Source: Sphingorhabdus_B arenilitoris
GTDB lineage: Bacteria; Pseudomonadota; Alphaproteobacteria; Sphingomonadales; Sphingomonadaceae
Assembly: GCF_042651485.1 (NCBI RefSeq)
Contig: NZ_JBHSDH010000013.1
Coordinates: forward strand, 62,001-126,000
Length of the DNA: 64,000 nucleotides
Direction of reading: 5' to 3'
Shown: positions 1 through 6,926 of the stretch, piece after piece
Position numbering within the stretch: position 1 is the stretch's first letter
How the letters are laid out: each line of letters starts with the position of its first letter
Program-made: the position numbers and the translations under genes
Notes under the pieces: generated by a model
What the model was told of the DNA's origin: nothing
The model's database searches: none
The model's input: the letters and a program-made list of their open reading frames with translations, nothing else

Positions 1-57
1 GCGCTTGGCCTGCGTGCGGTATTCGGCTATCTGGCCAAAACCTATCCAGCGCGATAG
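1..57 (+). CDS. Leucyl aminopeptidase (M17), C-terminal fragment cut by the window edge
   Basis: The first frame reads through to a TAG at 55-57 and ends in LRAVFGYLAKTYPAR. This resembles the C-terminus of M17 leucyl aminopeptidases, cytosolic zinc exopeptidases that remove N-terminal residues. In sphingomonads such a gene commonly lies just before an NlpC/P60 peptidase, as here. Only 18 residues are visible, so the call rests on this tail and the neighbour. Confidence 0.55.
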   Translation, partial: ALGLRAVFGYLAKTYPAR

Positions 58-85
58 GCAGGGGATATACGCGAAAGGTAGTAAT

Positions 86-991
86 TTGGCCGATAAACAG
101 CCAGCCATAAAAGCCCGGCCAACCTTCACATTGGAGGGGCATAGTTTTGTCGGTGACAAACGTACAACGCCGATACGCGGTGATCTAGCGGATATAAAGC
201 TCGCCGGGTTATTATTCGCGCCGCATTATGCCGTGCCGATGATACGTAGCTGTATTTTACCATCTGCGATGATGCATGAGCGAGCAGATGGCGACTCCAC
301 GGGCATTAGCGAGCTGATTTACGGTGAAGATTTTGCCGTCCTTGATGTTTCGGGTAAATGGGCCTGGGGCTACACCGTGCATGACGATTATCTCGGCTAT
401 GTCGATTTGGACGCATTGGGGGAGCGGCCGGTTGCAACCCATGTGGTCACCAGCCGCAGCGCTACCTTGCTTGCTGCACCCGACGCCAAGGCGAACACAC
501 TGGCGCGGCTGCACATGGGGGCAAAGCTGGTTTGCGGCGAAGCGGATGAAAGCGGTGAATTTTTAAGCTGCGATGACGGTTATATTTTTCGGGACCATGT
601 CGCAGCAGTTGGTCAGGTTGAGGACGATCCGGCGGCGCTTGCCGAAAAATTGATCGGCACCCCCTATTTATGGGGCGGACGCAGCGGCCATGCAATTGAT
701 TGCAGCGGGCTGGTGCAGCTGGTCTATGGAATTAAGGGCATATATTTACCGCGCGATACCGATTTGCAGCAGGATGTTGTTGGAACCCAGCTTGCCGATG
801 GAGAACCGCTCCGCCGCAATGATTTGGTCTATTTCCCAGGCCATGTGGGGATCATGCAGGATGCAGATACCATCATCCACGCAACCGCGCATCATATGCA
901 GCTGGTAGCGGAACCGCTAAGCGATGTTGTGGCCCGCAATCAACCAGAGGATGGCGGCCTCGCGATCACTGCGCGGCGACGATTGCTTTAA
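86..991 (+). CDS. NlpC/P60 family (C40) cell-wall peptidase with SH3-like domains
   Basis: Predicted peptidoglycan hydrolase of about 301 residues that cleaves peptide stem bonds. Two SH3-like segments (about residues 55-175) precede the NlpC/P60 domain. The catalytic Cys is in IDCSGLVQLVYG (about residue 206), and the His residues are in PGHVGIM (about 253) and IIHAT (about 265). I chose TTG at 86, which has AAAGG at 74-78 and lies after the aminopeptidase stop. An in-frame TTG at position 5 would overlap that gene and has no family support. There is no clear signal peptide, so the route to the envelope is uncertain. It probably shares a transcript with the upstream aminopeptidase. Confidence 0.85.
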   Translation: MADKQPAIKARPTFTLEGHSFVGDKRTTPIRGDLADIKLAGLLFAPHYAVPMIRSCILPSAMMHERADGDSTGISELIYGEDFAVLDVSGKWAWGYTVHDDYLGYVDLDALGERPVATHVVTSRSATLLAAPDAKANTLARLHMGAKLVCGEADESGEFLSCDDGYIFRDHVAAVGQVEDDPAALAEKLIGTPYLWGGRSGHAIDCSGLVQLVYGIKGIYLPRDTDLQQDVVGTQLADGEPLRRNDLVYFPGHVGIMQDADTIIHATAHHMQLVAEPLSDVVARNQPEDGGLAITARRRLL

Positions 992-1078
992 GGCAGTTGC
1001 ATAGAGGCTGTTTGTGAGCGGCCCAGATGGTTCCTTACACCTTGATCCAGGGTAGCAGTGAAAACGAGTTTTAAGCCT

Positions 1079-2014
1079 ATGACAAAGAGTATTTTTATTG
1101 ATGGCGCGGCTGGTACCACCGGCCTTGAAATCGCACAGCGGCTATCGGGGCGCAGCGAATTTGCGCTAATCTGCCTTGATGAGCGGCGGCGAAAGGATAT
1201 ATCGGCCCGGCGTGAGGCGATGAATGACGCGGATTTTGTGATCCTCTGTTTGCCGGATGAAGCAGTGAATGACGCCGCCGCCATGGTCACAAGCGGTGAT
1301 ACTGCGATTATCGATGCGTCGTCTGTCAACCGGGTAGCGGACGGTTGGACCTATGGCTTTCCTGAGCTGAAACCCGGGCAGCGGGAGGCGATTGCAAAGG
1401 CCAAGCGGGTGAGTAATCCGGGCTGTTATCCCACAGGTTTTCTGGCATTGCTGGCACCGTTGGTGTCTGCGGGTCTGCTTCCGGCTGACTGGCCCTACAC
1501 GGTCAATGCTTTGTCCGGCTATTCGGGCGGCGGTAAGGCGATGATCGCGCGTTTTGAGGAGGCGGGCACTATTGCCGCGCGCGGCTATGGCTATGATCTG
1601 GCGCATAAACATCTGCCGGAGATGCAGAAATATGCCGGACTGTCGCATCCTCCGATATTTGCGCCAACGGTCGTGAACGCATTTCGCGGTATGATCGTTG
1701 AAATACCGCTGCCATTATTTGCGATGCCGAGTGCCGCTGCGGCGGGGACGTTGCGGGACGCGCTGGCGTCGCATTATGCTTCATCGCCGCTTGTTACCGT
1801 GGCAGGGGCCGCCATACCCAGCGAGCTGTTAATGTTGGACGGGGCCGATGGGCGGGATGATTTGCAGCTGTTTGTTGCACCGGCGGCAGACGGGAAAAGC
1901 GCCCGGTTAATCGCCATGCTCGACAATTTGGGCAAGGGCGCAAGCGGAGCAGCCGTGCAGAATTTGAATATCATGGCGGGTTTGGATGAAGCAGCGGGGT
2001 TGCGAATAACCTAG
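1079..2014 (+). CDS. argC: N-acetyl-gamma-glutamyl-phosphate reductase, type 2
   Basis: Arginine biosynthesis: NADPH-dependent reduction of N-acetylglutamyl phosphate to the semialdehyde. The N-terminus IFIDGAAGTTGLEI is the Rossmann nucleotide-binding loop, and the active-site Cys sits in SNPGCYPTGF (about residue 116). The length, about 311 residues, matches the shorter type 2 subfamily. ATG at 1079 fits the family N-terminus. A GTG at 1058 would add seven residues and cannot be excluded, because neither start has a strong ribosome-binding site. No other arg gene is nearby. Confidence 0.92.
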   Translation: MTKSIFIDGAAGTTGLEIAQRLSGRSEFALICLDERRRKDISARREAMNDADFVILCLPDEAVNDAAAMVTSGDTAIIDASSVNRVADGWTYGFPELKPGQREAIAKAKRVSNPGCYPTGFLALLAPLVSAGLLPADWPYTVNALSGYSGGGKAMIARFEEAGTIAARGYGYDLAHKHLPEMQKYAGLSHPPIFAPTVVNAFRGMIVEIPLPLFAMPSAAAAGTLRDALASHYASSPLVTVAGAAIPSELLMLDGADGRDDLQLFVAPAADGKSARLIAMLDNLGKGASGAAVQNLNIMAGLDEAAGLRIT

Positions 2015-2020
2015 CAATGC

Positions 2021-2059
2021 TTGACAAACGTTTGATGTCATAATATATGGTCCATATAT
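2021..2059 (+). promoter_or_regulatory. Promoter and palindromic operator of the toxin-antitoxin operon
   Basis: A perfect -35 TTGACA (2021-2026) is followed 17 bases later by TATATG (2044-2049), with TAATAT at 2041-2046 as another possible -10. A perfect inverted repeat with arms ATATATGG and CCATATAT around one central T spans 2043-2059 and overlaps the -10. Antitoxin binding to such a site is the usual mode of TA autoregulation; that this protein does so is inference. Confidence 0.6.
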
Positions 2060-2081
2060 AGACAAAAATACGGACAATGTT

Positions 2082-2537
2082 ATGCAATATCCTGATACCA
2101 AAACCGCTGCTTCCAAATCCGGGGCTGTGCGTGAAATGCCGATGACGTTTGCTGCGGGGCCGGGCTTTCCGGGATTTGGAGGCGCGTTTCTGGACGGCTT
2201 TTTCACCAAAAAAGGTCTCATCGATATCGCCAAAATGCTGTCGGCATTTCATATGTCGCGGGCACAATTTGCCGAAACAACCGGACTGCCGTTGACCACC
2301 GTTACCAAGGCCGACCGGTTAAAATCCGCCAAGGCACAAGGAAGGATGACCGAAATGCTTGAAATCATTGCCCGTATCCGCGATTGGGCCGGCAGCGACA
2401 CGCAGGCCATGGCTTGGTACCGGTCCCAACCTATCCCGGCATTGGATGGCCGCACGGCGGAATCGCTGGTGAAATCGGGCGATGCGGCGGCAGTGCGCGA
2501 TTATCTCGACCATATGGCGCTCGGCGGTTTTGCGTAA
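2082..2537 (+). CDS. MbcA/ParS/Xre-family antitoxin
   Basis: A 151-residue antitoxin partnered with the RES-domain toxin that starts nine bases after its stop. The middle (about residues 48-95) has the helix-turn-helix-like region of Xre/MbcA antitoxins. The C-terminus has the toxin-binding motif with PIPALDGRTAESLV and a following AVRDYLD helix (DUF2384 type). The family neutralises RES toxins by blocking their NAD-binding pocket and represses its own promoter. The 17-bp palindrome over the -10 is the likely operator. The first 40 residues, rich in Gly, Phe and Pro, are longer than in typical homologues; the internal Met at residue 20 is an alternative start. Confidence 0.88.
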   Translation: MQYPDTKTAASKSGAVREMPMTFAAGPGFPGFGGAFLDGFFTKKGLIDIAKMLSAFHMSRAQFAETTGLPLTTVTKADRLKSAKAQGRMTEMLEIIARIRDWAGSDTQAMAWYRSQPIPALDGRTAESLVKSGDAAAVRDYLDHMALGGFA

Positions 2538-2546
2538 AGCGCGCCG

Positions 2547-3050
2547 ATGATTTTCAAAGGCCGAGCATGGCGGGCGCATGATCCCCGCTGGTCGTGGCAA
2601 CCGACATCGGGACGCGGCGCAGCGATAACAGGCGGGCGGTTTAATGAGCGCGGGCAGGAGGCACTCTATCTCGCCTTGTCCCCGATCACCGCGCTGGCCG
2701 AATGCACGCAAGGTTTTGCGAACCGGATGTTGCCGCTCACTTTATGTGAATATGATATCGACATGGCCGACATCATCGACCTAACCGATGCGGCGACGCG
2801 GGAGGCAGAGGGCGTCAAGGAAGCGGACATGGCCTGCAGCTGGCTGCGCATCAACCGCGAAGGCAAAATCGCTCCGTCGCAAAAGCTCGCTCGATCCCTT
2901 ATCAAAAAAGGCTATAACGGCGCAATCGTGCCGAGCTTTGTGCCTGATATTGAAACAGGTTCGCACAATCTGGTGCTATGGCGGTGGGGCGACCGCCCGC
3001 TGAATAGCGTGAAGGTGTATGATCCAGAGGGACGGTTGGAGAAGGGGTGA
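2547..3050 (+). CDS. RES-domain toxin (NAD+-consuming family)
   Basis: A 167-residue RES-domain protein. Characterised members such as MbcT and Res degrade NAD+ and arrest growth unless bound by their Xre/MbcA antitoxin. Visible conserved features are WRAHDPRWSW near the N-terminus, the Arg of TGGRFNERG (about residue 32), the Tyr of ALYLA (about 40), the Glu of TALAECTQG (about 50) and the Ser of IVPSF (about 131). All expected catalytic positions seem intact, so the toxin is probably active. The stop overlaps the GTG of a small downstream ORF (GTGA at 3047-3050). Confidence 0.9.
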   Translation: MIFKGRAWRAHDPRWSWQPTSGRGAAITGGRFNERGQEALYLALSPITALAECTQGFANRMLPLTLCEYDIDMADIIDLTDAATREAEGVKEADMACSWLRINREGKIAPSQKLARSLIKKGYNGAIVPSFVPDIETGSHNLVLWRWGDRPLNSVKVYDPEGRLEKG

Positions 3051-3205
3051 CCCGCAATTTTCTTGTGAGGAAAGAAGCGTTACGGGAAAACAAAGCAGCT
3101 CAGCCAATACTGGATTGGTTCAGTGTAGTCGCAATGACGCGCGAACGTTCAGGTGGAGCAGGGACAAGTGCAGCATTAGAATATCAAGGCAGAGCAAAAA
3201 AGTGA
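3047..3205 (+). CDS. Small 52-residue ORF translationally coupled to the RES toxin, unknown
   Basis: GTG at 3047 overlaps the toxin stop in a GTGA junction, and GGAG at 3038-3041 lies five bases upstream, a good ribosome-binding site. The product starts MTRNFLVRKEALRENK, is basic, contains QPILDWFSVVAMTRERSGG in the middle, and ends GRAKK. I do not recognise a family. It could be a third component of the TA operon, a leader for the next gene, or the remnant of a longer gene. The overlap and spacing favour translation, but so short a frame could be chance. Confidence 0.42.
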   Translation: MTRNFLVRKEALRENKAAQPILDWFSVVAMTRERSGGAGTSAALEYQGRAKK

Positions 3206-3223
3206 AGATTAGAGTTAAGCATT

Positions 3224-4066
3224 ATGAAATTAGATGAAAAAAGATCTGATGAAATGCAAAAATCTCTTGAGCACATTAGCGATTCATTGAACGAAATGAT
3301 GCGTCCGTTGATTGCTGCATTGAGTCAGTTGAACTTAAATTGGGAAAAGATCGAATTTCCCAAGATCGAATTTCCAAAGATTAAACTGGCTAATAGCCAG
3401 AACGACATCCTTAAAGAGGTCGATCTTGAAGACAAGCTATGCAAGAGATTTGAGGATGCAGGGTGGATTGCTCATTATACATCGCCGTGGCGGATCGCAG
3501 AAGACGCAAGCCTTGAGCCAGACCTACTCGATCGTAAAACACAAGACTACTATATGAATGAATGGCCTGAGATATCCGAAGTGTTTATTGACAGTGTGAA
3601 TAAGAGTGATGTTGATTGTGAGGCTAAGAAAACATTCGCAGAAGCTGTCGCTGCACATACACATGGTCTGTACCGTTGCGCCCCGCGACTTCTATTCCCT
3701 GAAATTGAGCGTGTCTCTAGATCTGAAATACACGACGGTGAACAAAAGCCTATAACTAGTCAGAAAGACCTACAGAGTCTTATCGCTGAGCTGACGCATG
3801 CAGAAATGGCACCATTTGGAGTGGCAGCGTTTCGATTTTACGTGAAGCTGGTAAATCATGTATATCTCCAAACAGACAAAATGAATAACGCTGATGATAT
3901 CAATGCGGTATTTAACGATCCTGTTCCAAATCGCCATGTCGCATTACATGGACTATCATCCTATTCGACTGTCCAAAACAGCTTGAATGCAATCATCTTC
4001 ACCGACTACATTTTTCAATCAATCTCCAAAATCAAGCAAAATCAAAGAGAAATAGCAGAGTATTAA
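3224..4066 (+). CDS. AT-rich orphan protein with a HEPN-like RX4H motif
   Basis: A 280-residue cytosolic protein with no signal peptide or membrane segment. Base composition is visibly more AT-rich than the flanks, which suggests horizontal acquisition. Residues 1-40 look helical. A short repeat follows (KIEFPKIEFPKIKL, about residues 42-55), then a helical acidic middle. The C-terminal half contains PNRHVALHGLSSYST (about residues 233-247). RHVALH fits the RX4-6H signature of HEPN ribonuclease domains; I infer the family from this motif and the helical context, not from a profile match. It follows a TA operon, so a role in defence or stress is possible. The start at 3224 has only a weak ribosome-binding site. 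Confidence 0.65.
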   Translation: MKLDEKRSDEMQKSLEHISDSLNEMMRPLIAALSQLNLNWEKIEFPKIEFPKIKLANSQNDILKEVDLEDKLCKRFEDAGWIAHYTSPWRIAEDASLEPDLLDRKTQDYYMNEWPEISEVFIDSVNKSDVDCEAKKTFAEAVAAHTHGLYRCAPRLLFPEIERVSRSEIHDGEQKPITSQKDLQSLIAELTHAEMAPFGVAAFRFYVKLVNHVYLQTDKMNNADDINAVFNDPVPNRHVALHGLSSYSTVQNSLNAIIFTDYIFQSISKIKQNQREIAEY

Positions 4067-4072
4067 TACCCC

Positions 4073-4900
4073 TCAATAAGGCGGTCTATCCAACCCTTTG
4101 GGGCTACTCGTAAATATCTCGGCGCCATTTTCGGTGATGCCGATGCTATGTTCAAACTGTGCGGACAGGCTGCGGTCGCGGGTTACGGCGGTCCAGCCGT
4201 CATCCAAAATCTTGCCCCCGGGCTTGCCGATATTGATCATCGGTTCGATGGTGAAGAACATTCCGGGGCGGATTTCGGGGCCCGTGCCCGCGCGGCCCGC
4301 ATGGAGTATTTCCGGCGCGTCGTGGAACAGGCGGCCCAGACCATGGCCGCAAAATTCGCGCACTACGCCGTAGCGATGCGCTTCTGCATGTTTTTGGATA
4401 GCGGCGCCAATATCGCCGATATGATTGCCGGGTTTGGCCTGCTCGATACCCAGCATCAGGCATTCATAAGTCACATCGACCAGCCGCCGCGCCTTTACCG
4501 GCACATCACCGACAAAGAACATCCGGCTGGTGTCGCCATGCCAGCCATCCAACTGCGGCGTCACATCAATGTTAACAATGTCACCATCGCGCAATTTCTT
4601 ATCCGATGGAATGCCGTGGCAGATCACATGGTTGATCGAGATACAGCAGCTATGCGTATAGCCGCGATATCCCAAGGTTGCCGGAACAGCGCCCGCCGCA
4701 ATCGTCATGTTGCGGACAATATCGTCCAATTCTTCGGTGGTAACACCCGGCACAACATGGGGCACAAGCGCGTCCAAAATCTCGGCTGCGAGCCGCCCGG
4801 CATTACGCATGCCTTCAAAACCTTCGGCCCCGTGCAGTTTGATGGTGCCGTCCCGGGCAATGCTGGCCTCTTCAGGCGATACTGAAATATATTTGTCCAT
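4073..4900 (-). CDS. map: Type I methionine aminopeptidase
   Basis: Removes the initiator methionine from nascent proteins. The 275-residue protein has the pita-bread fold markers with metal ligands: INIDVTPQLDGWHGDTSRMF carries the two Asp ligands, EFCGHGLGRLFH the His ligand, and FTIEPMINIG plus a C-terminal FEHSIGI the Glu ligands. It converges with the AT-rich orphan and ends seven bases from that stop. The N-terminal 20 residues before IKLHGAEGFEGMRNAGRLAA are typical for alphaproteobacterial versions. Confidence 0.96.
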   Translation of the reverse strand: MDKYISVSPEEASIARDGTIKLHGAEGFEGMRNAGRLAAEILDALVPHVVPGVTTEELDDIVRNMTIAAGAVPATLGYRGYTHSCCISINHVICHGIPSDKKLRDGDIVNIDVTPQLDGWHGDTSRMFFVGDVPVKARRLVDVTYECLMLGIEQAKPGNHIGDIGAAIQKHAEAHRYGVVREFCGHGLGRLFHDAPEILHAGRAGTGPEIRPGMFFTIEPMINIGKPGGKILDDGWTAVTRDRSLSAQFEHSIGITENGAEIFTSSPKGLDRPPY

Positions 4901-4944
4901 AAGCCATTATATACGCCATGATTACGCATTTTGCGAGGGCAAGT

Positions 4945-6009
4945 TTATTTCAGGATAGATTCTACATCAACCAGTTGCACCTCATGCATCATGTCAAGAT
5001 AGGCATCATAATAAGCCTTGTGCGATGCGCCGACGATATTGAGCACGCGTGCGCCCGGATGGTTGCCGAATGCCGCGCGGATATTGGCCACCATGCGCAA
5101 GTTGCGGGTTTCCCACCAAGCGACATATTGGCGGCCATAGAGTTTCGGCGTGTTATCTTTCAGGGCATTGCCGAAATCCACGCTTATGAGAAGACGCTGT
5201 GTCTGGGGATCATTGAGCGCACGATAATAAGCGATGATGTCGCCGCTTTCCAAATTTTGCGCCTGCTTTTTATTATAATCCGCCATATCCGGGCCGGTAG
5301 GCGCGCTCCAGATTTTCTGAATGGCAGCTTCAAAGTCTGAATCCACCAGTTCGTAAATGCTGTCCGCGGTGTGGTCATCCACCGCATATATCCGTTGCAG
5401 GCCAAGCCGGACGGCAAGATTTACGGCAATCTCATAGGTTTCGTTGGGCTTTGCACCGTCCCGCTGCAATATTTTTAACAAAGCCCCGTCAACTCCATTG
5501 CCTTCCTTGCGCTCTGCCATGGGCAATTGCAGCCATTGCACTTGCGCAGAAGGCCGGTCTCCTGCGGCCAGAAACAATGCCGCGAGATGGCGGCGCTGCG
5601 CAGCGGAGGGCTTTGATGGCCAATCTATAAGTGCTTTTTCAACCTGGGCCATCGCGGCGGGAACAGTCAGGCCGGTTGCTTTTTCCGCCTCGGCCGTCCC
5701 CCAGCAATAATCGTTGAATATATTCGGATAACGCGCCGGATAGCGGTTCACAATATCGCATTGTTCGCCGGACAGGCCCTCATGCGTAATTACCGTAGGA
5801 TTATAGGCAGCCAGCCTATCCAGCAATGGTTCGAGCATTTGCGTGGTAACCGGCTGTTCCATTTGGCCCAGATGCGCGCTGCCCAATGTCAAAACCTGCG
5901 TTGGTGGTCCCGCCTGTTCGCCTTTCCAACTTTTGGGATCAAAAGCAGGTGTCTGCGCTGCCACCGAGGTTGCGCATAAAAGGGCAATGAACGAGATCAA
6001 AACACGCAT
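4945..6009 (-). CDS. Secreted DUF5694-like protein of unknown function
   Basis: A 354-residue protein with an N-terminal signal peptide (hydrophobic residues 3-18, likely cleaved after VAAQ). PTQVLTLGSAHLGQM and a C-terminal VLNIVGASHKAYYDAYLD resemble the DUF5694/TraB/ChaN-like group of alpha/beta proteins, whose activity is poorly known. The preserved His residues in GSAHLG and GASHKAY are typical of that superfamily and may bind a ligand or metal. The ATG at 6009 has AGGATA just upstream. It is divergent from the CinA-type gene. A second, smaller protein with similar end motifs lies at 61702-62499. Confidence 0.6.
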   Translation of the reverse strand: MRVLISFIALLCATSVAAQTPAFDPKSWKGEQAGPPTQVLTLGSAHLGQMEQPVTTQMLEPLLDRLAAYNPTVITHEGLSGEQCDIVNRYPARYPNIFNDYCWGTAEAEKATGLTVPAAMAQVEKALIDWPSKPSAAQRRHLAALFLAAGDRPSAQVQWLQLPMAERKEGNGVDGALLKILQRDGAKPNETYEIAVNLAVRLGLQRIYAVDDHTADSIYELVDSDFEAAIQKIWSAPTGPDMADYNKKQAQNLESGDIIAYYRALNDPQTQRLLISVDFGNALKDNTPKLYGRQYVAWWETRNLRMVANIRAAFGNHPGARVLNIVGASHKAYYDAYLDMMHEVQLVDVESILK

Positions 6010-6107
6010 ATTCTATCCTAATGCTAATTTAGTGTATCAGTAGTATAATACAGATTAGGCGCAAGTGTTTTATTGGACTTTGTTTGGCTTTGTGGCAGAG
6101 GAGAGTT

Positions 6108-6866
6108 ATGGATAAAAAACGCATCTACACCGCCGCAATCGTCATCATTGGCGATGAAATCCTTTCCGGTCGCACACAGGACAAAAATATTTCGCAAATT
6201 GCCCTGTGGCTGAATATTCAGGGGATACGTTTGCAAGAAGTGCGGGTTGTTGCCGATGACATGGATGCGATTGCACAGGCCGTGAATACGCTTCGGGCGG
6301 CGCATGATTACCTGTTTACCACAGGCGGGATTGGCCCCACCCATGACGATATAACGGTCGATGCCATTGCCGCCGCGCTGGGCGTGGAAGTAGTGATCCA
6401 TCCAGAGGCGAGTGCGGTGCTGCATAAATATTATGAAAGCCGTGGCGGGATTAATCCCGGCCGGCTGCGCATGGCGCGGGTGCCCGATGGAGCAGAACTG
6501 ATCCCCAACAAGATGTCGGGCGCACCCGGCATCCGTATCGGCAATATCTACATTATGGCGGGCGTTCCGCATATCACCGCCGGTATGCTCGACGCGCTGA
6601 CCGGCACGTTGGAGGGCGGCGATCCGTTATTGTCGCATCAGGTCGGTTGCTGGGTCGCGGAAAGCGAAGTCGCTGCGCTGCTATCCGATGTCGAAAAAGC
6701 GCATGAAGGGTGCCAAATTGGCAGCTATCCCTTTTTCCGCGAAGGCCGTGTGGGCGCAAATTTCGTTATCCGGTCGGTCGACCCGGTGAAGCTTAATCAA
6801 TGTTCAGAAGCACTGAAATCCGGCCTTGAGGGGCTTAGCTATCCCGCGATTGATGGCGGCATTTGA
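6108..6866 (+). CDS. Competence/damage-inducible protein A (CinA-type, MoCF/MoaB-like domain)
   Basis: A 252-residue protein with the molybdopterin-binding fold found at the N-terminus of CinA. AIVIIGDEILSGRTQDKN and LFTTGGIGPTHDDITVDAIA are the two signature loops. It lacks the C-terminal nicotinamide-nucleotide amidase (PncC) domain of full CinA, as is common in alphaproteobacteria. Its biochemical role is not established; related domains hydrolyse ADP-ribose or FAD. The ATG at 6108 is chosen because GAGGAGAG lies immediately upstream at the right distance. Confidence 0.88.
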   Translation: MDKKRIYTAAIVIIGDEILSGRTQDKNISQIALWLNIQGIRLQEVRVVADDMDAIAQAVNTLRAAHDYLFTTGGIGPTHDDITVDAIAAALGVEVVIHPEASAVLHKYYESRGGINPGRLRMARVPDGAELIPNKMSGAPGIRIGNIYIMAGVPHITAGMLDALTGTLEGGDPLLSHQVGCWVAESEVAALLSDVEKAHEGCQIGSYPFFREGRVGANFVIRSVDPVKLNQCSEALKSGLEGLSYPAIDGGI

Positions 6867-6926
6867 CGCTGCTGGATCGATTGTCGTTCATCCGCCAGAA
6901 AGGCGTTTGCCATCATTAAGGTTAAT

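Noticed and set aside
3019..3237. A 72-codon plus-strand frame across the end of the RES toxin
   Set aside because: It starts inside the toxin in another frame without a ribosome-binding site; the 3047-3205 frame has better signals.
4148..4885. A 245-codon plus-strand frame opposite map
   Set aside because: Antisense to a complete essential gene with all metal ligands in the correct frame.
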